64,000 nt of DNA from Paroedura picta (Eukaryota; Chordata; Lepidosauria; Squamata; Gekkonidae), in assembly GCF_049243985.1 (NCBI RefSeq), contig NC_135378.1, forward strand, positions 37,358,941 through 37,422,940, in the 5' to 3' direction. The position numbers and the translations under genes are program-made. A model generated the notes under the pieces. That model ran no database searches. It had not been told where the DNA came from and worked only from the letters and a program-made list of their open reading frames with translations. Positions 41,201 through 53,200 of this stretch are shown one piece after another. The stretch's first letter is position 1. Every line of letters begins with the position of its first letter.

Positions 41201-44200
41201 CTAGCTCGTTGCAACACAAATCTGCAGGGCCGCCGTTTTCTTCCTTCTGGACTTCATTTGCTTCTACCAACTGGGAGCAGAAGCTGTTGTCTTCTGCATA
41301 GGGACCTCCCTCTGCTCCTCTTACATGGTCCTCTTCTTCAGCCACTGTCCTGCTGGCAGTCTCTGTCAGCATTCCTAGCCTGTGAGGAAAACAAAAACAA
41401 AAACCAACCAACCTCAAGTTGACCTTTGAACCAGCAAGACCTGTAAAAGAGAAAGCTGCTGGTCTGTGCAGAAGCGGAACTCTACACAAAACGATTTATT
41501 ACTGTGGCCATGTTACCTTGGTACGAACTAGATCAGAACTGCACCGCTTCCCACCTACCTTCTGCCATATGAATGTATTATATTACTTATCCTCTCCAAA
41601 GAAAACAACACATTTTGTTTCAAAGAGTCTCCTCTGGGGCTTTTTGATATAAAAACATTCCTTGAAACATCCACACATTTTTTTGCAGTATATTTCTTTT
41701 TCAGTGTTTCCTTTTCAGAGGGCCATTTCGCACGGCTTCAAAATAGCACAATGGTTGCTAATTGAAAACGCTACTAATTTGCCTTAACGCACGACGTCGC
41801 AGACAATCTGCAACACTCCTGAAACCAATCAGCAAAAAGCGCTTCGTTGTAGCGCTTTTAGGGGAATCCAGAAAAGTGGATTCACCCTCCGGATAGCGAT
41901 ACACTCCTGCAACCAATCTGCAACACTAGCGCTAAAGACCTGTGCGTTACCATTGTTGCGGGTTCTTCAAAGTCCCTCCTCCTGAGCCTGTCCTCCAAAC
42001 TTCCGGCGAAGCGATCGCCATTTTTTTTTCTCCGAGCGAGCGGGGATAAACGCACCAGCGAGCCTCTTTCTGTTTAGAGGCTTCCCTGGCTTCAGTCCTT
42101 CACCTTTAGTCACTAAGCACAAACCACATAAAAGCCCGTTTGCTGAAATAAAGTCCCTTTATTTTTTACACATTAATTCAGCCAAAAATCGGGCCCGTGA
42201 GAGGGGGGGGGGATTTTTTTTTTATCACTCGAGGCAGCGTGCCAACGATCATACAATCAAACGACAGCTCACATTAGGCAGCTGGATGGGTCTCTCCGTT
42301 GCAACGAATCTACCTAGATTCGTTGCTATGGGTCTGTTTTTTTTTTTTTAAACCTTTCTTAAAGGGAAAGGGGCTGTTTGGGAGCATGCTAACGGCTGCC
42401 CATTGGCTGCTTGACGGCCAGGGGCGGGACGAGCTTGGCAATAGCGCTTCCTTTCTAGCGATTTCTGCCGAGACCGGAAGCCTGTGGGAAACGCTAAAAA
42501 ACGCAACTGATTCCACTACAAAGGCAAGTATGCATAACGATGAATTCCACTATTTTAAATGGCGATTTTTCATTCCGCAAACAATTTGCAACAAAGATCC
42601 CCGTGCGTAAAGGCCCAGAGTGTTAACACACATTAGCAACTACAGACTAGTTCACATTGTATTCTCAATAGGTATACCAAGAAAATAAAGTATAAATATG
42701 TAGGCTGGATCCAGCAGCAGATATCTGCTAGTGAAAAGAGAAGAGTGACTTTCATTGATTTCCCCCTTCCTCTGCAGGCCTTCATGCTATTCTTGGGGGA
42801 CCAGTTCTCCCAGAAGTAACATTTTGGGGAACATTTTGGCTGCGGCAGGCCAGGAGAGGTGAGAAAAACGTCATTCCATTGATGGAAATCCATCCTGCCA
42901 GCAGATACTACAGCTGGGGTTGACCCCGTGATTTGGCACCATGAGAACAAACCCAGCATTTGTTATTGTGTGTCATGTAGAAATGAGCAGAGATACATTG
43001 TTGTTTCCAACTGAGAAACATATCCAAACATTTCTACAAGCGGCCTTAATATAGCTGGGAAATTCACACTAGACAGTATCTATAAAAAGAGACCAGTTAT
43101 CAGGAGTCTGTGTTTATTATAACCCAAGAAGAAGAGTTGGTTTTTGTACCCTACTTTTTACTACCTGAAGTAACCCCAAAGCACCTTACAATTGCATTTA
43201 CCTCACCCTGCAACAGACACCCTGGAAATAGGTGAGGCAATTGATGCTGTGTTCACTGATCTTATAACAGTTCGCACCGCTGAAGAGACAAACAACTTTT
43301 TTTTTTTAATGGCTTGTCTCTTCAGCAGTGAATTGCTCCAGCTGCAGCATGCATGATCAGGGCTACCAGCTTTGGGTATAGAAATACCTGGAGAGTTTAG
43401 GGTCAGAGCCTGGGAATGTGAGGATTATGGAGGGAAGTGAACTCAGCAGGGTGCAATGTCTTAGAGGCAACCTCCCAAAGCAGCTATTTTATCCAGGTGA
43501 AGTGATTTCTGTTGTGTGGAGATCTCCAGACCACACTTTCCAATGTGCCCAAAGCAGGGGTCGTCAACCTGTGGTCCTCCAGATGTTCATGGACTACAAT
43601 TCCCATGAGCCCCTGCCAGCATTTGCTGGCAGGGGCTCATTGGAATTGTAGTCCATGAACATCTGGAGGACCACAGGTTGACTACCCCTTGCCCAAAGCA
43701 TTCAGTTCTTTTCCCCCCGTTTAGTATCTGGTGGCAAGTAGAAGGTTATTTCAGTGGTCTGTTTCACTATGTTTTGTGATATGAAATGCTGTTTTTATCT
43801 CTCAAAATAACCATAAACCACAGTTTACCATTCTTGCTCAGCACTCTGGGACTCCTGAACTTCCTTTTCTTCTTCCTCTTCTTCCTCCTCTTCTGCCAAC
43901 TCTTGCTCTACTGCTTCCAGTTCGGCTGAAGTCCTTTCTAGTAAGGCTGACACAGCATCCTAACAGAAATTCGAAGGCAGGGCTACATATTACAGTAAAC
44001 TGGTGTGGTGGTATTTTTTTTTAATACAGAAGGGACAGATATTATTGATAAAACCTATTCCATAATATTTGTGAATATTGACAAAGTGTGCTTTAAAAAC
44101 AGTGCCAGTCTAGTGTGCTATACTGAGGTCTACATTTGGGATTAAGCTGACTGTGAAAACATCTGCTCAATGTTTTCGATCCACTCCGGAGCTGATTCAA

Positions 44201-47200
44201 ATATTCCATCCCAGAGGTGGCACAATCTTCCTCAGTGATTGTTACCACCTCAGATTTTCCATGGGAAGTTCAAAAGCAAGGATGCTTTGTTGTTTTTTTT
44301 AACTGTACTTTTACAGTAAAGTAAAAGTTGGTTCTTATATGCCGCTTTTCTCTACCCAAAGGAGTCTCAAAGCGGCTTCCAATCGCCTTCCTTTTCCTCT
44401 TCCCACAACAGACACCCTGTGAGGTGGGTGAGGCTGAGAGAGCCCTGATATCGCTGCTCAGCCAGAACAGCTTTATCAGTGCTGTGGCAAGCCCAAGGTT
44501 ACCCAGCAGGCTGCATGTGGGGGAATGTAGAATCGAACTCAGCTCGCCAGATTAAAAGTCCGCACTCCTAACCGCTACACCAAGCTGGCTCTCAAGTACC
44601 ACAACATTTTAAAACAAAAGTAAACCCAGCAGAAACAAACACACCAGTTGCAGTCCAGAAAAGACAAGGTTCCCTCTGGGGAAAAAACAGACATTTACAC
44701 AAATGTAATCCATTTGGAACTGATACTATTAATGTGTATGTTGTACTTGAAAGCAGGGACTCAAATACTAAACAGAATGCAAGTGGAAGAACTGAATGAT
44801 TCAATGTTTCCTGATTATAAAAGGAAACAAAACCCCCACTTGGGTGGCTAGTTGCACTAAAATGTTACCTCATCCCACATGACAACCTCACTTGGCATTC
44901 AACTAATAAGAATGACAAAAGGGAGCACCTCAGCAGGTAATGAACTTATTTCACAGATGTCACCACAGGCTGCTCACCAAGTCCAAGGAGCCTGACAGCT
45001 GACCGACTGGAGCCAATATGGGATCTTCCTTTGGCTCTTTGTTCTTCTTTCCAGGAACCTGCTTGCAAGCCAGCAAGTTATACCACAGAGTAGAAGTCTC
45101 ATTTGAAAACGACAAGTCTGCCAGGCTTATCTGAGTTCCAGCCTAGGTAGAGATGACAAAGATAAATACATGGGGTCATTTTAATATATTGTCATGTAAA
45201 AATGATAAACTGCAAATATTTCTAAGTTGTTTTGCATCTGGAAAATGGTTTCACATGTATTTACGTTGGCTCTTCAAATGCTACATACCACTTCACAGAA
45301 GAAAAAAAACTTCGACACACCTGGGCCTTTTAAAGTACAGTGAATGCACTTTAGCCACTCTTCAAACAAAAGTTAAACTAACTCAAATGCTATGTTTATA
45401 CACTTAAGAGTGAGGGAACTCACAGGGGAGCAGAAATGTCTTTTCCTTCCTTCCCAGTGGTCCTCTTATCTCTATCTGCACTTTCCCTCCTTGCCCCCCA
45501 CTCATTTGCTCTGGCAATCCTATATTATCACCCTTGATATTGTAACATAGTTTTGTAAGATCTCTAGCAGCATTTTTTTAAAAGTTTGTGGAGTTTTTTC
45601 TGTTTTTAATTTAAACATTTTGGAAGCAGATCTATAATCAGCCTTTCGAGGCTGGAAGAGGAATAAGCATATGCCTGTTGATTCCACCATCCATATAAAA
45701 GGAGTGAGGTGAACATTTCATGTGAAGGCATACTTCGAGTAATCCCCTCTCCCCTTGCAAAAGGTCCCAGTGTAAAGGAATGTTGTATGAACCGCTACAG
45801 TAGACATTTCATTTGTACATGGTGGAGGGATCACTGGCTTTTTAAGTGCACAAACTGGGATTTTGCTAAAAGGATAGGACAAAGAAGAGGGAAGTGAAGA
45901 GCTGAGCAATGGAATTGTGAAGACACGAGTGGGATGCTGCAAGATTTACTAGGCTACCTGGGAGCAGTCAGCAGAAAAAGGATGAAAAAATATTGACAAG
46001 ACAATAGTTTCTTGGTTTGTATAACAGAAAGAACAAAGGCGTTCAAGGCACAACAACTGGCATGGCAGAAATCTTAACTGAAGGGGGGCACAAGGAATCA
46101 AGGCGAAAGAAGGTACATAAAATAGTTTGTTTAATTGGTTTCTTCTCTATGAATAGCCTGGCTTATTTTTTTATTTTAAGTAAATAGCCTGAAAACATTA
46201 AAGAAGAGACAGTGCACATCCACAAGGGGGAAAATAAGTCATTTATATTCTGTAAATCTAATCAAGTGTAATAGATCCATGCAACAGAGAGTACTGGCTA
46301 AGTTGATGCCTGGGGCATAATATAGTTGGCCTCAGTCCATTGTCTTCATGAGAGGAAAAGTGGTTTTATATGCAAGGGAAGAAAAATCAAGCTCACATCA
46401 GGAAGCTTTGAGAGCCCGACTGTGCCACATGCCTCAGGCACCAGAGCTTTACACTCTGAGAGTGTCCATAGTTATTAAACAATAAGGCTTGGTGGTACTG
46501 GGCAGCTACAATGAAAAATAAAGCAATCACCATCTTCCCATCACAATATCATACAAAGGAAAGTTGAGGGGTTTGTATGATACACCTCTGCTGCAGAGCC
46601 AAGAAGGCAGACTTAGCTCATTGGCAGAGATCATGCTTAGCAAGCTGAGCCCTTGGAATCTGCCACTGACAGAGCTGGGAAAGGTTTCTGCTTGGAGTCT
46701 TGGGTGAAGAGCTGTTGTCAGTCAGAATAGGATACTCTGACTCAGTTGAGGCTCCTCTATATATTCACCTCAATACTGAACGTGAGCAAAACATTAGTCT
46801 TGAAGAAATCTGTCTTGTATATCATCCCTGTGTTGATAACAGACAATATTTGTCACAGCATCAAATGGGTACCATGGTGCCAGGCAATTCCTTAAAACAG
46901 AAGGCGATTGGGCCTGAGTGGGGATTTTCAACCAATAAGGAAAAGGCAGTCTGAGAGATCTACCCAGCAACTGTTGATGAAACCAGACTGGTTGTTTCCA
47001 ATTGGTGGAATACCACTCAGGGCTTTGCAGGAATCAGGCTGGCTTCCAGCAGCCTCTCCAAGCCAAGCACGAGTGGCCAAGGAGAGGCTTTGCAGACTCC
47101 TCGCTTCCTTCCAGAGCTCGGTGGGGGCTCCTTCATTCCACCCATGAGTAGTTCTGGCTACTTTGGAGTCTTCAAGCCACCCGCTAACCCCCCCTCCCAA

Positions 47201-50200
47201 CACCTCCTAACCAGCCTGGACCCCGCCTGGGCTGAAAGCCTCAACTGAGCCCTATTAGCCAAAAGCAGAGGCAGGAGCCTAGGCAGCTATGGCCAGCTCC
47301 CCACCCGGGGGAGAGACTGATGCAACCCCCCCCCCCAGGCCTGCTGTGGGCCTGGCAAGTGTGAGCCACTCACTGGCAGATGTATGTTGTTGGGATGAGT
47401 TGGGCAAACTTGGCAGCTCAGCAGTGCACAATGGCTTTCTTAAACCCAGCTTGGAAAGCCTCACCCACTCACGTGGCTATGGCCAGTAGCCCAGAACTCT
47501 TGCCCCTGTGCACATGGCCCTGTCCATAAAGGTGTGCAGAAAGGCCTTTGGGTGCCCTCCAGTAGTGGCCTGGGGTGTACCTAGGGTGGGCTGGCACAGC
47601 TACATTCCTCAAAAGGTTCCTAAGAGGAGCAGCAAGAGCCATGGTCCTGCCTGGCTGCAGCTTTGTGGGAAAGTGGGGGGCATTTCCCACGGCTTAAAAA
47701 TAGCACAATGGTTGCTGATTGAAAACGCTACTAATTTGCCATAACGCACGACGTCGTAAACGATCTGCAACAATCCTGAAACCGACCCGCCAAAAGCGCT
47801 TCGTTGTAGCGCTTTTAGGGGAATCCAGAAAACTGGATTCACCCTCCGGATAGCGATACACTCCTGCAACCAATCTGCAACAGTAGCGCTAAAGACCTGT
47901 GCGTTACCATTGTTGCGGGTTCTTCAAAGTCCCTCCTCCCGAGCCTGTCCTCCAAACTTCCGGCGAACTGTTCGCCATTTTTTTTTTCTCCGAGCGAGCG
48001 GGGATCTACGAGGCAACGGGACAGCGACTGGCTTTCAAGCACGATTACTTTCGGAAATTCTGCCCGGACACCACAAGAGTTTTTCACAAGCACAGTGGCA
48101 CACACCGTCACGTTCCCAAAATTTGCCCAAAGCTTAAAACCCCGTCTACCATCGGCCAGTCCTAGCGGAGTCAACGTACAGGGAGCATTTTAAAAAATTT
48201 TCCTCTGAGCGTGCCAACGAACATTCGCCGCTCGCAGTCTCCTGCTTAGCTTAGAGGGGTTCAATAGACATGATTCGTGGTGATATCATGAGGGGCGGCT
48301 TATGTGTAGTGGGTCTTTGTGTGGTTCCCGGTGCGTGCTTGTGCTTGGGTGCGGACAACCCCTTCCATTGGCGGCTAGACCTCCGGCAAGCGGAGTTGCC
48401 GTCCCCCGTTCATTTTAAAAAATTTTCCTCTGAGCGTGCCAACGAACGGTCGCCGCTCGCAGTCTCCTGCTTAGCTTACAGGGGTTCAATAGACATGATT
48501 CGAGGTGATATCATGAGGGGCGGCTTATGTGTAGTGGGTCTTTGTGTGGTTCCCGGTGCGTGCTTGTGCTTGGGTGCGGACAACCCCTTCCATTGGCAGC
48601 TATACCTCCGGCAAGCGGAGTCGCCGTCCCCCGTTCATTTTAAAAAACATTCCTCTGAGCGTGCCAACGAACGTACGCCAGTAACATGTCATGTTTGGTT
48701 GATTTATGCTGTGGCTGGTGAATATTATTGGGGAACTGCCGAGTACTGCTGCACTTGCTCTCGGTTGAACACCGGCATGCGTTTGTGTAATGGCGGACAT
48801 TTTCCTAAAATGGCTCCCGCTGCATGTTCAAACTGCTCTTCTCTCGTGTAAACGAATCAGCGCATGCGTTAAGTCAAACAACAAGGGCGCCAATCTGGCC
48901 ATTAGGAGCAGATCCTGTTCCCGCGCGAGGAGTTTTGAACGTGACATGTGACCTAATGTGGCCAATGCGCGTGTCCCCTACTGCCCTCTACCAATCAGGA
49001 GCCGGCTAGTCCCTTTGTCTTTGTGTGCGGGAAGGTATATGATCCGTTGCACCCTGCACCTTCCACCACCATTTTGCTCAGCTACTAGCGAAAGCAACAT
49101 GGAATCGTCTTCTCAAGCCTCGTCCGTCCCTGCAACCGGCCGTGGCCCAACTTGGAGGGACGCGGAGATCAGGGACCTGATCGGGATTTTCTCGGAGGAG
49201 AAAATCCAGGACGCGTTCCAGTCCTCCCACAGGAATAGGGAGGTATTCGAACAAGTGGCCATTAAGATGCGCGCCCTGGGCCACAACAGGACCGGCCTTG
49301 AATGCCGGTCGAAGACCAAGACAATGAGGGCAGAGTATATGCGTGCCGTGAACCATAATAAGGGTTCCGGCAACGAGAAGGTTACCTGCCCCTACTTCGA
49401 GGAGCAGCGCCAGCTGTACGGAGACGGGGAAGGATCCAGCAGGCCGAAGCGCGTCGGCCGGAGCCTCAAGGTGGTTCGGAAGCCGGCTGCCCCGGTCGAG
49501 GAACCACCCGCTGAGGAGGATCCCGGCGAGGGCACCTCGTCCAGCTTTCGCCCTCCACCCCCCGTCCAGCAACGAGCCGCGGAATCGGTAACGCTGGACC
49601 TCATCGCCATCGTTCCTGGGGAGCCAGAGGAGGCTCCTGAGCAAACGCCCCTTGCCTCCGGTAAGTGATTTTCTTTTTATTTTATATTTCCTTTTGAGCA
49701 AATGTGTGTTCTGACGTTTGGGCATCGTTTTCTCGTCAGTTCGTTGCAACGCATAAGATGGTAGGCTGCTTGCTGTGTTTACTATTTGAAACGGTTTTAA
49801 TTTTATAATTTAATTTTAATTTTTAAAAGATTTTAAAAGATGGTAGGCTGTGGAGTGCTTGCTGTGTTTACTATTTGAAACGGTTTTAATTTTATAATTT
49901 AATTTTAATTTTTAAAAGATTTTAAAAGATGGTAGGCTGTGGAGTGCTTGCTGTGTTTACTATTTGAAACGGTTTTGATTTCATCATTTAATTTTAATTT
50001 TTAAAAGATTTTAAAAGATGGTTGGCTGTGGAGTGCTTGATGTGGTTAGTATTTGAAACGGTCATGTTTAACCAACAGCCCCAAAATATTTGCTGCATGC
50101 CTCGCCCATAGGCCTTCTGCAGTACTTTGGCTCACTACTTTGGGAGCTTGCTTTGTGGTTCATGGTGTATGCTTGCTCATTTTTCACTATTTTCTGCTCT

Positions 50201-53200
50201 TGTCCACAGAGACACAGTTGCCAGGGACGGGGCCCCTCGAGTCTCCAGCAGCACCTGACGTGGATAGTGATTCGGGGGCATCAACTAACATTGGTAAGTA
50301 TTAGTTAAAATAGGGGGGGGGCTGTTTTAACTGCTTTGTGCTTTTCTGTTTGTGCAGGGCAGCAGCACTGCTAAGAGAAAGAAGAGAGTCCCTCTGCGTT
50401 GCTGGTGTAGGCTTTGAAGCTGGCTTTGCCACCCTTTGGTCCTAGATCTGTTTTTTTTCCTTTTTTTGCAGATTTCATACCCGGAACACAGGAGGAGGAA
50501 CAGCCTGGGGTGCTTGGACCTCCTGCCCGGCGCAGGCGGATACAGATTCAAGATGGTGAGCGTGCATGACCTGTTCCTTTCGAGCCATAGCTGCAGGACA
50601 ATGTCGCTAGGCACTAACCATGTGCTCCCTTTTAATTGTTGAGAGTCCTGCTGTGAAAGTAGGCAAAAGTAAAAGCACACCATGGGCAAACAAACAATAG
50701 CCATGTGCTCGCCGGGGATTGTTTAAATTCTTGGCAGGAAAACACGGGGACAAAAAAGAACACCATGTCCACCATGGTGTGTTTTGACTTTATTGATGTT
50801 ACTAACAGTTTTGTTTCTCATTTTTTGCCAACAGAGGTTCTTTCAGATGAGGAGGAGGAACCACCCCTGGCTCCAGGCAGCCCACCACCTAGAGGTGCGC
50901 TCCCAGCAGAGGAGAGGCTTACGAGGGAACGCGGCAGGCTGAGGCGCGTCTCCGTCTTGACAAGCGTGGGAGAGAGGCTCCTTGAGCACTGCTATGAGGA
51001 GTCACGGCGTGCCGCTGCCGCTGACCAAGCCATGCTCACACTCATTGCCCAGGAGGGGAGAAAATTGAGGGCAGTCCTTAGAGAGACAAACCAAATCCTA
51101 CGCGAAGGCGTGGAGGAGGTGCGACTGATAAGGAGACTCATGGAGAGGGCTGTAGTGGTCATGGAAAGGGCCTACCCTCCACAAATCGCCCCCGCCCCCC
51201 CACCACCACCCCCACCACCACCCCCACCACCACCCACACCAACACCACCACTTCCAGCACCCACCCCACCGACTCCCTCTCAGAATGCCTCCACCCAAAC
51301 ACGAAGGAGGACTATTCTCGGAAAGAGAAAAATAAAACCAGCAGACAAGTACTCCCCCTCCTAGTTTTGCCCACTTTTTCTATTTCATGTTATCTGTGTT
51401 TTGTTGTTTGTTGAATAAAGTTTATATTTTTGACTCTGTCTCTGTGTACCCTACTGTAGAATCTGCAAGGCCGAAAGCGGCCTCTCTAGTGATTGTCTAT
51501 ATTGTGGTACTGCTGTGTGGGTTGGAGGTTGGAGGGGTGTTAGTTCAAGGAGTTTTAGGAGTGTGGTGTGGGGTTAAATATGTGCGAGTTTAAGAAGTCA
51601 CACTGGAGTCTTGTTATAAAATTTGCAATAACATTTTATTTTAAAAAACATTTTAACAGGGGAAAAACATTAGGGAATGAAACTTGGAGCCCCACCAGCA
51701 CCACCACCCCCCACCCCCCTGGAAAACCTATTTTTTTTAACAAAAGTATACATTTAACAGGGGAAAAACATTAGGGAATGAAACTTGGAGCCCCCCCCCC
51801 AACCCCTACCCCAAAACACAAACAGGAAACAAAACTCAGGTCCCACTGCTCCCCTGCCCAGCCCCTTCCATCTCCCTCACTCTCCTGCTCAACCTTCCCA
51901 CGGACCCCCGGACTTTGCGGCGGAAGAGGTCCTCATCCTCCTTCTTCTTAACTGTGTGGGGAGGGAGAAAAAGTACACATTAGTGCCACACATATTTTCA
52001 AATTTCTTTAGTTTACATGCATACACTTTTAAGTGGCCTTAGCCACAGTGTGAGAAGAGTTGGGCAGTGGGGAACATAACCTACGTTCTTCCGCCTCCCT
52101 CTGTTGCCTTTGCTGCTCAATCTCCCCTTTCAGCTCTGCCACTTGAGCCTCCAGGGAAGTAACTCTGGCCTCCATCGCACGCAGCCTTGCCTCCACAGTT
52201 TCAGCTATAGGAATCAAACAAAGAATTTGATCACACTCCAAAAGGAAGCATCACATCAGGCTCCCATATGGCTCCATGGGGGTACACACACATGGGTCTC
52301 CCTCACAGACATAAAACTCTCACCTGCAGCCTGTCCCGAGGTGGAAGGTCCCTCTTCCTCCCCCTCCTCACGCTCAGGTGCTGTTGCCAGCTTGGATGGT
52401 GATTGTGTGGCTGGGCAAAGAAAAAGACAAATCATAATTAAAAGCACACAAAACAGAGATGAAACACAGCTGGTGGACACACCACAGTTAGAGTCTAAGC
52501 GCATAACCAAAGTGGTTCTACAGTACTGGCTGGCTAAGTCTGAGGGGGTTGACAGCATCTAAATACTTTCTCGAATTTCATTGGGGACAGTAGGGGAAAG
52601 AGGCAGCTAGTCATTCCATGCATGTTTAAGGGTAAAACACCAAAGTGGTTCTACAGTACTGGAGGGCTAAGTCAGAGGGGGTTGACAGCATCTAAATACT
52701 TTCTCGAATTTCATTGGGGACAGTAGGGGAAAGAGGCAGCTAGTCATTCCATGCATGTTTAAGGGCAAAACACAACGAGGGCAGCACTCACCCATATGCC
52801 TCCTCATGTCCAGGGGGGGCTTCCCAGCCTTCTCCCATATTTTTACCATCTGGTCGTGGAAGACCGTCCTCCCACTTGGCTGCGGGATCCCCCCCCACTG
52901 TTCCAGACTGTTTAGGAAGTCCAGCTTAAGGCGCTTGAATTTTGTCCGGACCTGCTCCCAGGTCCGGACGTAGCCCCTCTCCCTCAGCTTTGAAGCCAAC
53001 ACCAGGTAAGCACCCTTGGTGTGGCAGTGGGTGCTGGCCATAAGGCGGCCAACACTTTTCGATTGGAGCACAAGCTCCAGAAGTGCCTCAGCCTCGGCGC
53101 GCTGCCAGAAGGAGCCCTTCCGTGGCTTCGGCATCTTCGGAATGACGGTTAGGGAACGAACGTGCGTTGCTCCGATAGACCACCCCGTTTTTTAAATGTA

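Noticed and set aside
48270-48851. 193-codon open frame as a fourth transposon gene
   Set aside because: It is produced by a 225-bp repeat whose length is a multiple of three; no domain, and no splice-linked partner. Kept as an observation only.
49078-49749. 223-codon minus-strand ORF opposite Myb/SANT gene 1
   Set aside because: Shadow of the GC-rich exon on the other strand, with no family features.
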